Below, piece by piece: positions 1-7,935 of a DNA stretch of 30,309 nucleotides (within the stretch, counting starts at the first letter, position 1; every line of letters starts with the position of its first letter). A program made the position numbers and the translations under genes. This DNA comes from Ruminococcus flavefaciens (GTDB lineage Bacteria; Bacillota; Clostridia; Oscillospirales; Ruminococcaceae). The notes below the pieces were generated by a model. That model did no database searches, had not been told where the DNA came from, and saw nothing but the letters and a program-made list of their open reading frames with translations. The stretch lies in NCBI GenBank assembly GCA_002310115.1, contig DBYI01000116.1:1-30309 (forward strand). Direction: 5' to 3'.

Positions 1-1286
1 GTTGTTGTTGTCGTTGCAATAGTTGTAGGCTTAGTTGTTGTAGTTGTAACTACAGGTTCTGTTGTAACTACTGAGCTGCCGCCTTCACTGCTCTTGAACG
101 CATATCTGAAGAATGTGTAGAGATGAGGCTTTACAGACTCAGCACCGTGTCCACCGCCCGGAATGGACTGATAAACGTGATTTACGCCATTCTTAGTAAG
201 AATACTGCTGTACTGTGATGGGAAAGTACCAACAACAGAGTCATTTGTACCACCTGTGATCATGAATACCTCAGGCTCAGGTCCAACATCTCTGAACTTG
301 AATTCACTCTCCTGCATACAGCCCGGATGAGACATGAATGAATCTTTACCCGGTGTGATACCTGGTGCAGGACAAGCACCACCAACGTAACCGAATACGT
401 CAGGACGCATGATTCCACAGTAGATAGCTTCACGTCCACCCATTGAGAATCCTGTGATAGCTGTATACTCTCTGCCTTCCTTTACAGAATAATTCTCCTT
501 AATGAAAGGAAGAAGACTCTCTGTTACATCATAAAGGAAGTTATCATACTCTGCACATGTCTGCTGATTTATTCCACTAGGACTGTTCATTGTCTTACTG
601 GTAAACATATTAGGAGTTACTGCTATAAACTCCTCTGCCTGACCGCTAGACATAAGTCCTGTCATAAGCTCCTGAACGCCCATTCCGCTTACCATGTCGT
701 TTTCACTTCCCATGATACCATGGAGAATGAACATTACAGGATATTTTTTACTTGGATCATAGTTTGGAGGAAGAATTACGTTACAGTTCTTCTGTTTGCC
801 TGTGAATTTACACATGTAAGTCTTTTTCTCGACCTTGCACTGACTGCTCTTCTCTACTCCGCTTGGAACAGTTGTAGGCATATCGCCCTTGATCTTAGCA
901 TTAAGACCTGACTGAGCGTTTCCGCCGTTACCTGCGTCTCCGCCAATGTTTGCTCCGCCGCCGTTAAATCCGCCTGCAAAGCCACTCCAGTCCATGCCGC
1001 CACCTGCGTTTCCGCCACCGAACTGACTCATGTCAAAGCCGCCCTGACCACCAAACTGGCTCATGTCAAAGCCGCCCTGACCACCAAACTGGCTCATGTC
1101 AAAGCCGCCGCCTCCCATGTCCCAACCGCCGGCTTGGCCGCCGAAACCGCCTTCTACTTTACCGTCAGAAACACTGCCTAAGTCAATATTTCCTACAGCA
1201 GCGGAAGTTGAAAATGGAACGCTTGATGCAATCATCATTACAGATACAGTTCCGCTGATGATCTTCTTGAATTTTGAAATTTTCAC
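1..1286 (-). CDS. Secreted CE1-type carbohydrate esterase (feruloyl/acetylxylan esterase-like), 3' end off window
   Basis: The GTG start at 1286 lies 8 nt after AGGAG. A signal peptide (about residues 1-30, ending SAA) is followed by a Gly-rich region (about 45-125) with three tandem copies of an 11-residue unit, GFDMSQFGGQG. An alpha/beta-hydrolase esterase domain spans about 150-400: oxyanion-region FILHGIMGS near 186-194, nucleophile Ser281 in GFSMGG, probable acid Asp349 in TGGTNDS and His380 in GGGHGAE. A Thr-rich linker then runs off the window; in ruminococci such linkers usually join a dockerin, which I infer but cannot see. The family deacylates plant cell wall polysaccharides (ferulate or acetate esters on xylan) outside the cell. 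The exact ester substrate is not readable from sequence. It is transcribed alone, from a promoter at 1376-1404. Confidence 0.85.
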   Translation of the reverse strand, partial: MKISKFKKIISGTVSVMMIASSVPFSTSAAVGNIDLGSVSDGKVEGGFGGQAGGWDMGGGGFDMSQFGGQGGFDMSQFGGQGGFDMSQFGGGNAGGGMDWSGFAGGFNGGGANIGGDAGNGGNAQSGLNAKIKGDMPTTVPSGVEKSSQCKVEKKTYMCKFTGKQKNCNVILPPNYDPSKKYPVMFILHGIMGSENDMVSGMGVQELMTGLMSSGQAEEFIAVTPNMFTSKTMNSPSGINQQTCAEYDNFLYDVTESLLPFIKENYSVKEGREYTAITGFSMGGREAIYCGIMRPDVFGYVGGACPAPGITPGKDSFMSHPGCMQESEFKFRDVGPEPEVFMITGGTNDSVVGTFPSQYSSILTKNGVNHVYQSIPGGGHGAESVKPHLYTFFRYAFKSSEGGSSVVTTEPVVTTTTTKPTTIATTTT

Positions 1287-1375
1287 TTCAATCACTCCTT
1301 TGTTTATAAAAGCAAATTTATGATTAAAGTAATCCCCGATTGAGCCTATTGCTCTCTTTATTTTTATCTGAGCTA

Positions 1376-1404
1376 ATTATACACTGACCATTTTTCAATA
1401 ACAA
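1376..1404 (-). promoter_or_regulatory. Sigma-A promoter for the esterase gene
   Basis: On the minus strand a -35 TTGTTA (1399-1404) and a perfect -10 TATAAT (1376-1381) are separated by 17 nt. This leaves about 80 nt of leader before the GTG start at 1286, with a small GAGC/GCTC hairpin but no riboswitch that I recognise. Confidence 0.6.
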
Positions 1405-1704
1405 GTCAAATCTTGCGATTGTTATGCATTATGTTCAAAAGTTGCTTGAGTATTTTTAATTTTCAGTCCAAAACCGACAGATACGATTACCTTATAAATA
1501 TAGATAAACCGTTAAAAAATAGTGTATTATCTGTGATTTTGCTTTTGTGTCAAAAATGTGATATATAAATTTTATATACCGCATGTTAATTCTTTCTCCG
1601 ATTTGCCAGAATGCAAAACAAGGGCAAAATCGATTAAAAATTCTTATTAAAAAAACAATATATTTTTTATTTACAACTTTTTTCAACTTATCGTCACTAT
1701 ACTA
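1405..1704. other. AT-rich divergent intergenic region
   Basis: About 300 nt lie between the two divergent promoters of the esterase and Macro-NADAR genes. The stretch is very AT-rich with long A/T runs. Its one long open frame (minus strand, 1492-1686) starts at TTG without a Shine-Dalgarno site and is not a credible gene. I see no RNA gene or clear long repeat in it. Confidence 0.4.
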
Positions 1705-1733
1705 TTGATTTTCTGTTGACCTAATGGTATAAT
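1705..1733 (+). promoter_or_regulatory. Sigma-A promoter for the Macro-NADAR gene
   Basis: TTGATT (1705-1710), a 17-nt spacer and a perfect TATAAT (1728-1733) lie upstream of the GTG at 1812. A nearby TTGACC is too close to the -10 to act as its -35. Confidence 0.6.
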
Positions 1734-1811
1734 TAAAATGCAGTAATAAACATATTATATTGTTTATTGCTTTTTGATTTGGTTATTTTGTATGGAGAGC
1801 GAGGGAACACA

Positions 1812-2870
1812 GTGAAAAAAATATCCATCGTAAAAGCAGATATTACAAGCCTTGATACCGACGCTATTGTTAACGCCGCAAACAACCACCTTTCGGCAGG
1901 AGGAGGCGTATGCGGAGCTATCTTTTCTGCTGCTGGCTATGCCGAACTGAAACGTGCCTGTGAAAAAATAGGCTTCTGTAACACGGGCTCAGCAGTAATA
2001 ACACCTGGATTTGAACTAAAAGCTAAATATGTAATACACGCTGTAGGCCCCATATGGCGTGGAGGAGATCAAGACGAAGAAAAACTGCTCTACAGTACTT
2101 ACTATCAATCCCTTAAAGTTGCAAAAGAAAACGGCTGCAAGTCTATAGCTTTTCCTCTTGTTTCGGCAGGTATCTATGGATATCCGCAAAAAGCCGCATG
2201 GGAAACTGCTATTTCAGCGTGCAGAGACTTCCATAAAACAGAAAACTCGGATATTGATATAGTTTTTTCGGTACTCCGTGACGAAACATTCGATATGGGC
2301 AATGAAATACTCAGCAAATTCAGTTCGCTCCAATCCGATGATAGCCACCCCACAGAATACAAGCTTAAAATTGGTAACCAGTCATTTGATGCATACTTTT
2401 TTCATAATGCTAATGAGCCATATGGTTTTCTTAGCAACTGGTATCTCTCTGATTTTACTGTTGATGGCATAAAGTTCACTTCTATGGAACAGTATATCAT
2501 GTATAACAAATGCCTGTGCTTTGATGACAGCATAACCGCAAAGGACATAATTAATACTGATGACGTGTCTATTCAAAAGTCCCTTGGCAGAAAAGCTCAG
2601 AACTACATTGACAATATTTGGGCAGGCAAGCGTCAGCTCGTCGCCGTAAAGGGGCTTTACGCAAAATTCTCTCAGAACGATGATCTGAAAAAGCTCTTGC
2701 TTGATACAGGAGATGCTTATCTTGTGGAATGCGCAGTAAATGATAAAATATGGGCTTGCGGAATAGATCTTCATGATGATAGTAGGCTTAACGCTGAAAA
2801 ATGGTCTGGACAGAACATTCTCGGCTTCGCTCTTATGGAAGTCCGTGATTCCCTAAGAGTTCATGAATAG
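1812..2870 (+). CDS. Macro domain-NADAR domain fusion protein (ADP-ribose/NAD-derivative processing)
   Basis: I prefer the GTG at 1812 (352 aa), preceded by GAGGGA at 5-nt spacing; an in-frame ATG at 1767 would add 15 residues but has no ribosome binding site. Residues 1-165 form a MacroD/YmdB-like macro domain: NAAN at 21-24, the Gly-rich loop GGGVCGAI at 30-37, VIHAVGP near 74-80 and the second loop SAGIYGYP at 118-125. Residues about 190-345 form a NADAR (YbiA-like) domain: EPYGFLSNW at 202-210, SMEQYIMYNK at 224-233, then conserved KFSQN, TGDAYLVE, DKIWACG and WSGQNILG blocks. Macro domains bind or hydrolyse ADP-ribose. NADAR proteins act as N-glycosidases, including removal of ADP-ribose from guanine (DarT1 antidotes) and cleavage of riboflavin-pathway intermediates. 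No ADP-ribosyltransferase toxin is adjacent. It is monocistronic and cytosolic. Confidence 0.9.
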   Translation: MKKISIVKADITSLDTDAIVNAANNHLSAGGGVCGAIFSAAGYAELKRACEKIGFCNTGSAVITPGFELKAKYVIHAVGPIWRGGDQDEEKLLYSTYYQSLKVAKENGCKSIAFPLVSAGIYGYPQKAAWETAISACRDFHKTENSDIDIVFSVLRDETFDMGNEILSKFSSLQSDDSHPTEYKLKIGNQSFDAYFFHNANEPYGFLSNWYLSDFTVDGIKFTSMEQYIMYNKCLCFDDSITAKDIINTDDVSIQKSLGRKAQNYIDNIWAGKRQLVAVKGLYAKFSQNDDLKKLLLDTGDAYLVECAVNDKIWACGIDLHDDSRLNAEKWSGQNILGFALMEVRDSLRVHE

Positions 2871-3459
2871 AAAACTCAATTCAAGGTGTTGCTTTTTCAA
2901 TCAACGTCAAGTAACAAAATCTCAGCTCGATGCTATTCTTTACTCCATCAAAAGAGTACACTGTATCATCTAACCCCTTAGTTATTTCCTACTCCACTGA
3001 TTACTTCGGCTGGTTTGATAATATCGTAAAAAGAGCGGTCCACGTTTAAATGTCGTGCTGCTCTTTTTTGTATTTTATCATGGCTATCACATTAAAGCGG
3101 CAATTTTGAGTGTATTAACTCAAACGACTATACGCATATTTCCGTAATAACCTTCAGCGTACTTTTCAACCTCTTTCAGCAAAAAATACACACTTCTAAG
3201 ACAGGTGTGAATACCACAAATTCAGTTAAATTACTTTTGTCAATTTCAACAATCAGCAAATATATTTATTGGTAAATACTACAATTTATCCTCTCATGCA
3301 CTTCTGTTCATAATTTGTTTTCAATTATTCATACAAAATGTGATATTATATTATTGGATAGGGATATTCTTTTTTAGAGAATATCATTTTATGTTATGGA
3401 TAATTAAATGCTTTGAGGTTAAAAATCGATATTTTTCATCATTAGGGGGAGACTACATT
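2871..3459. other. Intergenic region with terminator and possible decayed coding remnant
   Basis: After the Macro-NADAR stop, about 150 nt contain short, interrupted protein-like stretches in plus frames (for example QLDAILYSIKR and TDYFGWFDNIVKRA), which may be a decayed gene but cannot be assigned. A terminator hairpin follows at 3028-3069. Near 3363-3385 a perfect 8-bp inverted repeat (GATATTCT / AGAATATC, 7-nt spacer) lies in the leader of the GGDEF gene and could be an operator. The promoter of that gene is weak (TATTAT near 3345) and has no convincing -35. Confidence 0.35.
3028..3069 (+). terminator. Rho-independent terminator after Macro-NADAR
   Basis: AAAAAGAGC (3028-3036) pairs with GCTCTTTTTT (3060-3069), with a run of Ts forming the downstream arm. 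The loop is long (about 23 nt) and may hold further pairing. Confidence 0.55.
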
Positions 3460-4761
3460 ATGAGTAATATAAACATTGATAATCTTTCTTATGAAGATGC
3501 AATAAAATTTATAGGCAGCAGTGTTGATTGTGTAATAATCGTTGATGACGAAACCGATAGGTACAAAGCCCTAAAAAAAGGCGGTATGTTTGCCAACTAT
3601 ATAGCTGATGAAGGAGATTATATCGAACTCGTTAAAAAACTTTGGTATCACTTCAACAACAGCAGTGAAGATATAACAGAGGACTATCATGTATTCATAC
3701 CGAATGAAGGAAAATTCCGCGGTAAATACAGTAAACGTGTAAATATTTGTGAAAACGATATCACCCATGTAGTTCAGATGTACGTTTATCCTATTGAAGT
3801 TAACCAAACATATCTGTTTGTACTTGATGAACTTGAAAAGGGAATGTTCATTAATGAAGAGCTTACAGTCGAGAAAGTCAACACCATACAGAACACCTAC
3901 CTATTTTCAATGTATATAGACCTCGTTCAGGATACTACCAGCAGTATCAGTGTAACTGAGATCTCTGATGATGTTATGCGGCAGGAAATAAAATACTCAG
4001 AGTGGAGAAAAATGATCATCAATATGATCTGGCCTGATGATCAGGCTCTCTTCCTTGAAAGAACAGACCCAGAGTACCTTAAAAAGAACCTTGCTCCAGG
4101 ACGTACCACCTCATTTGACTGCCTTATGATGAATCTCGAGGGCAAGTATATTTGGGTAAAGCTGATATTCAGCCGTTCAGAAACAAGCAACGAGGACGAT
4201 TTCCGTTTTGTATTCATGGTACAGAATATCCATGAAAATTCCATAGAGCTCCTTGAGACTATGAAGAAATATGAACAGCTTGCTTCGCGTGATTCTCTTA
4301 CAAATGTATTCAATCACGGAAGAATGGAAACTGAAATCAGAAACGCTTTGAAGGAGAAACGCTCCAAAAATCGCGAAGTATCACTTATGATTCTTGATAT
4401 TGACTTTTTCAAGCACGTTAATGACAAATTCGGTCACTCTACAGGTGATGTTACTCTTGTGCAGTTCACAAAGATTATCTCTGACTACATACGTGACTTA
4501 AATGCAGTTCTCGGACGTTGGGGCGGCGAAGAATTTGTAGTTGTTTGCTATGATACAGGGAACGAAAAAGCCTATGCTCTTGCAGAAGGACTTCGTAGAA
4601 CCATATCAGAAGAACCTTTCGGCAAGATTGGACAAATAACATGCAGTATCGGCGTTACGACAATAAATGCAGACGATAGTTTTGATGATGCTTTCAACCG
4701 TATGGACAGAGCGCTCTACAATGCAAAGTCCAGCGGCAGAAATTGCGTAAAGTCTGTATAA
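3460..4761 (+). CDS. GGDEF-domain diguanylate cyclase with PAS-like sensor region
   Basis: I place the start at ATG 3460, behind GGGGGAG, rather than at 3340; the extra 40 residues of the longer frame look like leader translation. The protein is 433 aa and soluble. Residues 1-130 are an unassigned N-terminal region, residues about 140-260 look PAS-like (the LEGKYIWVKLIF strand pair near 226-237), and a short helix linker (about 258-275) leads to a GGDEF domain at about 276-433. That domain has DSLTNVFNHGRM near 278-289, metal-binding LDIDFFK (Asp313, Asp315), NDKFGHSTGD and signature GGEEF at 355-359. It should make cyclic di-GMP from two GTP. The product-inhibition I-site RxxD is not canonical (RDLN, one residue too far from the signature). 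No EAL domain is present. Confidence 0.88.
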   Translation: MSNINIDNLSYEDAIKFIGSSVDCVIIVDDETDRYKALKKGGMFANYIADEGDYIELVKKLWYHFNNSSEDITEDYHVFIPNEGKFRGKYSKRVNICENDITHVVQMYVYPIEVNQTYLFVLDELEKGMFINEELTVEKVNTIQNTYLFSMYIDLVQDTTSSISVTEISDDVMRQEIKYSEWRKMIINMIWPDDQALFLERTDPEYLKKNLAPGRTTSFDCLMMNLEGKYIWVKLIFSRSETSNEDDFRFVFMVQNIHENSIELLETMKKYEQLASRDSLTNVFNHGRMETEIRNALKEKRSKNREVSLMILDIDFFKHVNDKFGHSTGDVTLVQFTKIISDYIRDLNAVLGRWGGEEFVVVCYDTGNEKAYALAEGLRRTISEEPFGKIGQITCSIGVTTINADDSFDDAFNRMDRALYNAKSSGRNCVKSV

Positions 4762-4780
4762 ACCAGCTTATAATACAAAG

Positions 4781-4820
4781 CAGCCATAAGGAAACTTAAA
4801 TGATCCTTATGGCTGTTTTT
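4781..4820 (+). terminator. Terminator after the diguanylate cyclase gene
   Basis: A perfect 12-bp stem, CAGCCATAAGGA (4781-4792) with TCCTTATGGCTG (4804-4815), and an 11-nt loop are followed by a T run. It also sits at the end of the convergent minus-strand gene, but the T-tract is on the plus side. Confidence 0.9.
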
Positions 4821-5149
4821 TATCTCTGTGGTAAAAAATAATTAAGAGTATTTATAAAACTCAAAACATTTTTTTCATTTTTGGATTTTGCAGAAAGCTC
4901 AATGCCGAGATTAGAAACGCTTTCGATATGTACGCCAGTCTTTCCGTCAGGAAGAACTCCCAAGGCAACATTAATCTTTTCGCCCCAAGTAGTCAATGAA
5001 ATACCGTTGCTGAACTGCACTCTGTAACTATATCGGTCAGCATTAACAACGCTTAATTTTAGCTGAGCGCCTGTACGCATAACAGCATCAAGAACAGCGT
5101 TCATGTCATAATTATAAGCGAAATTCATTTCATATCTGCCCCAAGCCAA
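4820..5149 (-). CDS. Conserved-looking small protein of unknown function
   Basis: The 109-aa product starts at TTG 5149, 8 nt after AAGGAG; an internal ATG at 5128 is the alternative. It has no membrane segment, signal peptide or metal motif. The pattern of alternating strands (LKLSVVNADRYSYRVQF, INVALGVLPDG) with a final helix suggests a small alpha+beta domain. It starts 22 nt after the fba stop, so it is probably the second gene of that operon. I do not recognise the family and assign no function. Confidence 0.65.
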   Translation of the reverse strand: MAWGRYEMNFAYNYDMNAVLDAVMRTGAQLKLSVVNADRYSYRVQFSNGISLTTWGEKINVALGVLPDGKTGVHIESVSNLGIELSAKSKNEKNVLSFINTLNYFLPQR

Positions 5150-5171
5150 AGCAATTTCTCCTTTTTAACGC

Positions 5172-6035
5172 TTAAGCTTTATTTACGCTTCCGAAGAGCT
5201 CCATCTTTTCCTTAACCTTAGCCTTGATAGCCTCAACGCCTGGTGCAAGAAGCTTTCTTGGATCGAAGCCCTTGCCCTGCTTGTCCTTACCAGCCTCAAC
5301 ATAGCCTCTTGTAGCCTCTGCGAATACGAGCTGGCACTCTGTATTTACGTTGATCTTAGCAACACCGAGAGAAATAGCCTTTGTGATCATGTCGTCAGGG
5401 ATACCTGTACCGCCATGAAGAACAAGTGGCATCTCGCCTACTGCCTTGTTTACTGCCTCGAGAGTCTCAAAGCTGAGTCCCTCCCAGTTTGCAGGATATA
5501 CACCGTGAATATTACCGATACCTGCTGCAAGGAAGTCAACACCGAGATCAGCAATCATCTTGCACTCAGCAGGGTCAGCACATTCGCCCTTGCCGATAAC
5601 GCCGTCCTCTTCGCCACCGATAGCGCCTACCTCAGCCTCGATTGAAAGACCAAGATTGTGAGAAGCATTTACGAGCTCTGTTGTCTTTGCAACGTTCTCA
5701 GCGATTGGGAAGTGTGAACCGTCAAACATGATAGAAGTGAAACCAGCCTTAATGCACTTGTAGCAAGCCTCATATGAACCGTGATCGAGGTGAAGAGCAA
5801 CAGGAACAGTAATACCGAGAGACTTGTCCATAGCTGCAACCATAGCTGCAACAGTTTCAAAACCGCACATATACTTGCCTGCACCCTCTGAAACACCGAG
5901 GATAACAGGAGAATTACACTCCTGAGCGGTCTGAAGAATAGCCTTAGTCCACTCAAGATTGTTGATATTGAACTGACCTACTGCGTATTTGCCTGCTCTT
6001 GCTTTCTTGAGCATTTCTGAAGCTGAAGTTAACAT
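5172..6035 (-). CDS. fba: Class II fructose-1,6-bisphosphate aldolase
   Basis: The start is ATG 6035, behind TCAGGAGG; the frame stays open to 6119 but the extra residues overlap the promoter. The 287-aa length is typical of the Bacillus-type class II enzymes. It cleaves fructose-1,6-bisphosphate to dihydroxyacetone phosphate and glyceraldehyde-3-phosphate in glycolysis, using a divalent metal. Visible family marks are the N-terminal AVGQFNINNLEW, HLDHGS (catalytic Asp and zinc-ligand His), GAIGGEEDG, the ligand His in GIGNIHG, VLHGGTGIP (third ligand His plus the phosphate-binding Gly stretch) and KINVNTE. Its promoter at 6091-6119 has near-consensus elements, as expected for a highly expressed gene. 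Confidence 0.97.
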   Translation of the reverse strand: MLTSASEMLKKARAGKYAVGQFNINNLEWTKAILQTAQECNSPVILGVSEGAGKYMCGFETVAAMVAAMDKSLGITVPVALHLDHGSYEACYKCIKAGFTSIMFDGSHFPIAENVAKTTELVNASHNLGLSIEAEVGAIGGEEDGVIGKGECADPAECKMIADLGVDFLAAGIGNIHGVYPANWEGLSFETLEAVNKAVGEMPLVLHGGTGIPDDMITKAISLGVAKINVNTECQLVFAEATRGYVEAGKDKQGKGFDPRKLLAPGVEAIKAKVKEKMELFGSVNKA

Positions 6036-6066
6036 AGTTATAATTCCTCCTGAGAATTCAATTAAA

Positions 6067-6081
6067 GGGGTTCTTGACCCC
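6067..6081 (-). promoter_or_regulatory. Short hairpin at the extreme 5' end of the fba mRNA
   Basis: GGGGT and ACCCC flank a 5-nt loop. From the -10 position I infer transcription starts near 6084, so the hairpin would cap the transcript's 5' end, about 30 nt before the fba ribosome binding site. A stabilising role is inference. Confidence 0.45.
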
Positions 6082-6090
6082 ATCGTTAAT

Positions 6091-6119
6091 ATTATATCAT
6101 AGCTTGCTGTGAATTGCAA
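6091..6119 (-). promoter_or_regulatory. Sigma-A promoter of fba
   Basis: A -35 TTGCAA (6114-6119) and a perfect TATAAT (6091-6096) have a 17-nt spacer on the minus strand. Confidence 0.75.
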
Positions 6120-6185
6120 GAGTTAATTATAAATTTAGCAATAATAGCCCAATAACCAGTAATTTGCAACTAATAAGAATACAAA

Positions 6186-6219
6186 TACCCCGAAGTGCTA
6201 AAAAAACCACTTCGGGGTA
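6186..6219 (-). terminator. Terminator after the zinc-ribbon gene
   Basis: A perfect 12-bp inverted repeat, TACCCCGAAGTG / CACTTCGGGGTA, has a 10-nt A-rich loop. It lies between the end of the minus-strand gene at 6263 and the fba promoter, followed on the minus strand by a moderately T-rich TTTGTATT. Confidence 0.75.
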
Positions 6220-6262
6220 AAACTTCTTTATTGTTATACGCCTATAACCGTTCTATTTTATA

Positions 6263-6505
6263 CTATTCAGGTCTATAAACATATTTGGGCTGGACATAGC
6301 CTTTCTCATCAAAAACATAGAGCCTTTTGCATTTAGGACAGCGCCATACATTATAGTCATACTTGTTTGGAAGCGAAAGAAAAGGAATGCTATCCTCATA
6401 TGACAATTCGTCCATAGTTTTGTCAGAAAACGCCCAGAATTCTATATCGTTGGGTGATTCGCCATTCCACATATCATATCCGCATTTGCAAACCAGATGT
6501 GCCAT
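6263..6505 (-). CDS. Small zinc-ribbon-like protein
   Basis: The 80-aa product has an ATG at 6505 behind AAGGAG. Two Cys pairs, CKCG at residues 6-9 and CPKC near 56-59, are spaced as in a small zinc ribbon; both are followed by basic or aromatic residues. The middle is acidic (MDELSYEDS). It has no signal peptide or membrane segment. It lies 74 nt downstream of murD and could be read through from that operon, but it has its own terminator. The function is unknown; a nucleic-acid or protein-binding adaptor is possible. Confidence 0.7.
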   Translation of the reverse strand: MAHLVCKCGYDMWNGESPNDIEFWAFSDKTMDELSYEDSIPFLSLPNKYDYNVWRCPKCKRLYVFDEKGYVQPKYVYRPE

Positions 6506-6579
6506 AAGTATCTCCTTGTAAAATAATGTGAAACACGTATTTCAACTGTTCCTTTGTATCTACATACACTGCAAAACAA

Positions 6580-7935
6580 TTAATTCTTGGTTCTTAGTTC
6601 TGCTACCAGTTTCTTGAATACATCGCCACGCTCCTCAAAGTTCTTGAAGATGCCGTAGCTTGCTGCCGCTGGCGACATAACACAGCTCATTCCCTCGTTA
6701 GTTATTTCCGCCGCAAGCTTTACAGCCTCCACAAGATGCTCTGCATAGTAAACGCGTTCAATGTTTGCAAAACTACCGCTTGCCTGTATCATGTCATACA
6801 CGCGCTTACCCGAAGCCTCCATACATATAACATTAACCACAAAGTCCGAAAGGAAGTCCACAAGTGGCTGATAATCGATACCTCTGTCCATGCCGCCGAT
6901 AAGAATAGTCTCAACCTTCGGAACGCTCTGCAGAGCCGATATCGCTGTAGCACATGCAGTTGAAATAGAATCATCATACCAGTTTATACCGCAAATGGTA
7001 TCCACAAATTCCAGTCTGTGAGCAAGCGGATTGAAGCTGCACAGAGCCTTTGTGAAGTCCTCTTCCTCAACAAGATCCTTGCAAACGTCCCACGCAATTG
7101 CGATATTGTAGTGATTGTGAGTTCCGAGAAGCTTTATCTCATCGGTAGGTATCTCATATTCCTCATCATCTGAGTCCCATACAACACCATTTTCAACGTA
7201 AACATCAGCTGAACTATCTGTATTTGACACAGACACCACAATAGACGGCATATCATTGGAAACAATGCTGCTATTGCACCAAAGAACATCGCAGACATCC
7301 TGATGAAGATAAATGTTCTTCTTGGCTTTATAGTAATTCTCCATGGTCCCATAGTGATCCAGATGCTCCTCATAGAGATTAAGGAATATCGCAGATCTTG
7401 GCGAGACTGTCATATATTCAAGCTGGTGACATGAAAGCTCACAGACAACAACCGTATCATCGTTCATTCCTTCTGCAATGTCAAACACAGGAATACCGAT
7501 ATTTCCTGCGATACGGCAATCAACTCCACTTTCACGAAGAATATGATATATCAGCGATGTTACAGTACTTTTTCCCTTTGTGCCAGTAATGCCAATTATC
7601 TGCTCACGGTAAACCTCGAAAAAAACCTGGGTTTCACATGTTATCATACAATTAAGCTCAGAAATGCTCTTATCGAGAACGATTCCCGGGCTTTTGAACA
7701 CCATATCAAATTGGTCAAGACAGTCCTGATAGTCCTTTCCGCAGATAAGCTTAACATTTTGAGGAAGTTCGTTTGCCTCCCTGTCAACGAGATTGAGATC
7801 AGCAATTGCGACCGACTCAGGCTTGCAGTACTTCTCCAGTATCTTGTACGTAGATTTTCCTTCTCGCCCGAAACCGAGTATGCATACTTTCTTTCCCTCA
7901 GTGTATTTCCTTATATATTCGCAGAATTTGTTCAA
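6580..7935 (-). CDS. murD: MurD-family ligase, probably MurD2-type (adds L-Glu to UDP-MurNAc-L-Ala)
   Basis: The TTG start at 7935 overlaps the murL stop (TTGA) and has GGAG 8 nt upstream inside murL, so translation is coupled. The 451-aa protein has Mur-ligase marks: N-terminal Rossmann GFGREGKST, P-loop GTKGKST at 118-124, LSCHQLE at 167-173, a candidate carbamylated Lys in YYKAKKNIY, GTHNHYN at 271-277 and C-terminal SPAAAS...FKNFEERG at 421-437. It is an ATP-dependent cytosolic peptidoglycan precursor ligase. Residues that hold D-Glu in E. coli MurD differ: the DSKAT motif reads DSIST (Lys319 to Ile) and the GGDGK Lys348 position is Arg (GGMDRG), while the Ser415 and Phe422 positions remain. 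With the partner upstream, this suggests L-Glu is the substrate. Ordinary D-Glu-adding MurD is the alternative. Confidence 0.88.
   Translation of the reverse strand: MNKFCEYIRKYTEGKKVCILGFGREGKSTYKILEKYCKPESVAIADLNLVDREANELPQNVKLICGKDYQDCLDQFDMVFKSPGIVLDKSISELNCMITCETQVFFEVYREQIIGITGTKGKSTVTSLIYHILRESGVDCRIAGNIGIPVFDIAEGMNDDTVVVCELSCHQLEYMTVSPRSAIFLNLYEEHLDHYGTMENYYKAKKNIYLHQDVCDVLWCNSSIVSNDMPSIVVSVSNTDSSADVYVENGVVWDSDDEEYEIPTDEIKLLGTHNHYNIAIAWDVCKDLVEEEDFTKALCSFNPLAHRLEFVDTICGINWYDDSISTACATAISALQSVPKVETILIGGMDRGIDYQPLVDFLSDFVVNVICMEASGKRVYDMIQASGSFANIERVYYAEHLVEAVKLAAEITNEGMSCVMSPAAASYGIFKNFEERGDVFKKLVAELRTKN

Noticed and set aside
1020..1110. Short tandem repeats resembling a CRISPR array
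   Set aside because: The repeats are contiguous, in frame with an exported esterase, have no unique spacers and encode a Gly-rich peptide repeat.
1096..1323. Plus-strand Pro-rich open frame
   Set aside because: It is the antisense reading of the Gly-rich repeat region and signal peptide of the esterase, with no ribosome binding site.
2880..3020. Possible small gene after Macro-NADAR
   Set aside because: Protein-like stretches are interrupted by stops in every plus frame and there is no start with a ribosome binding site; noted only as possible decay.
5415..5645. Plus-strand frame inside fba
   Set aside because: It is antisense to a highly conserved glycolytic gene.
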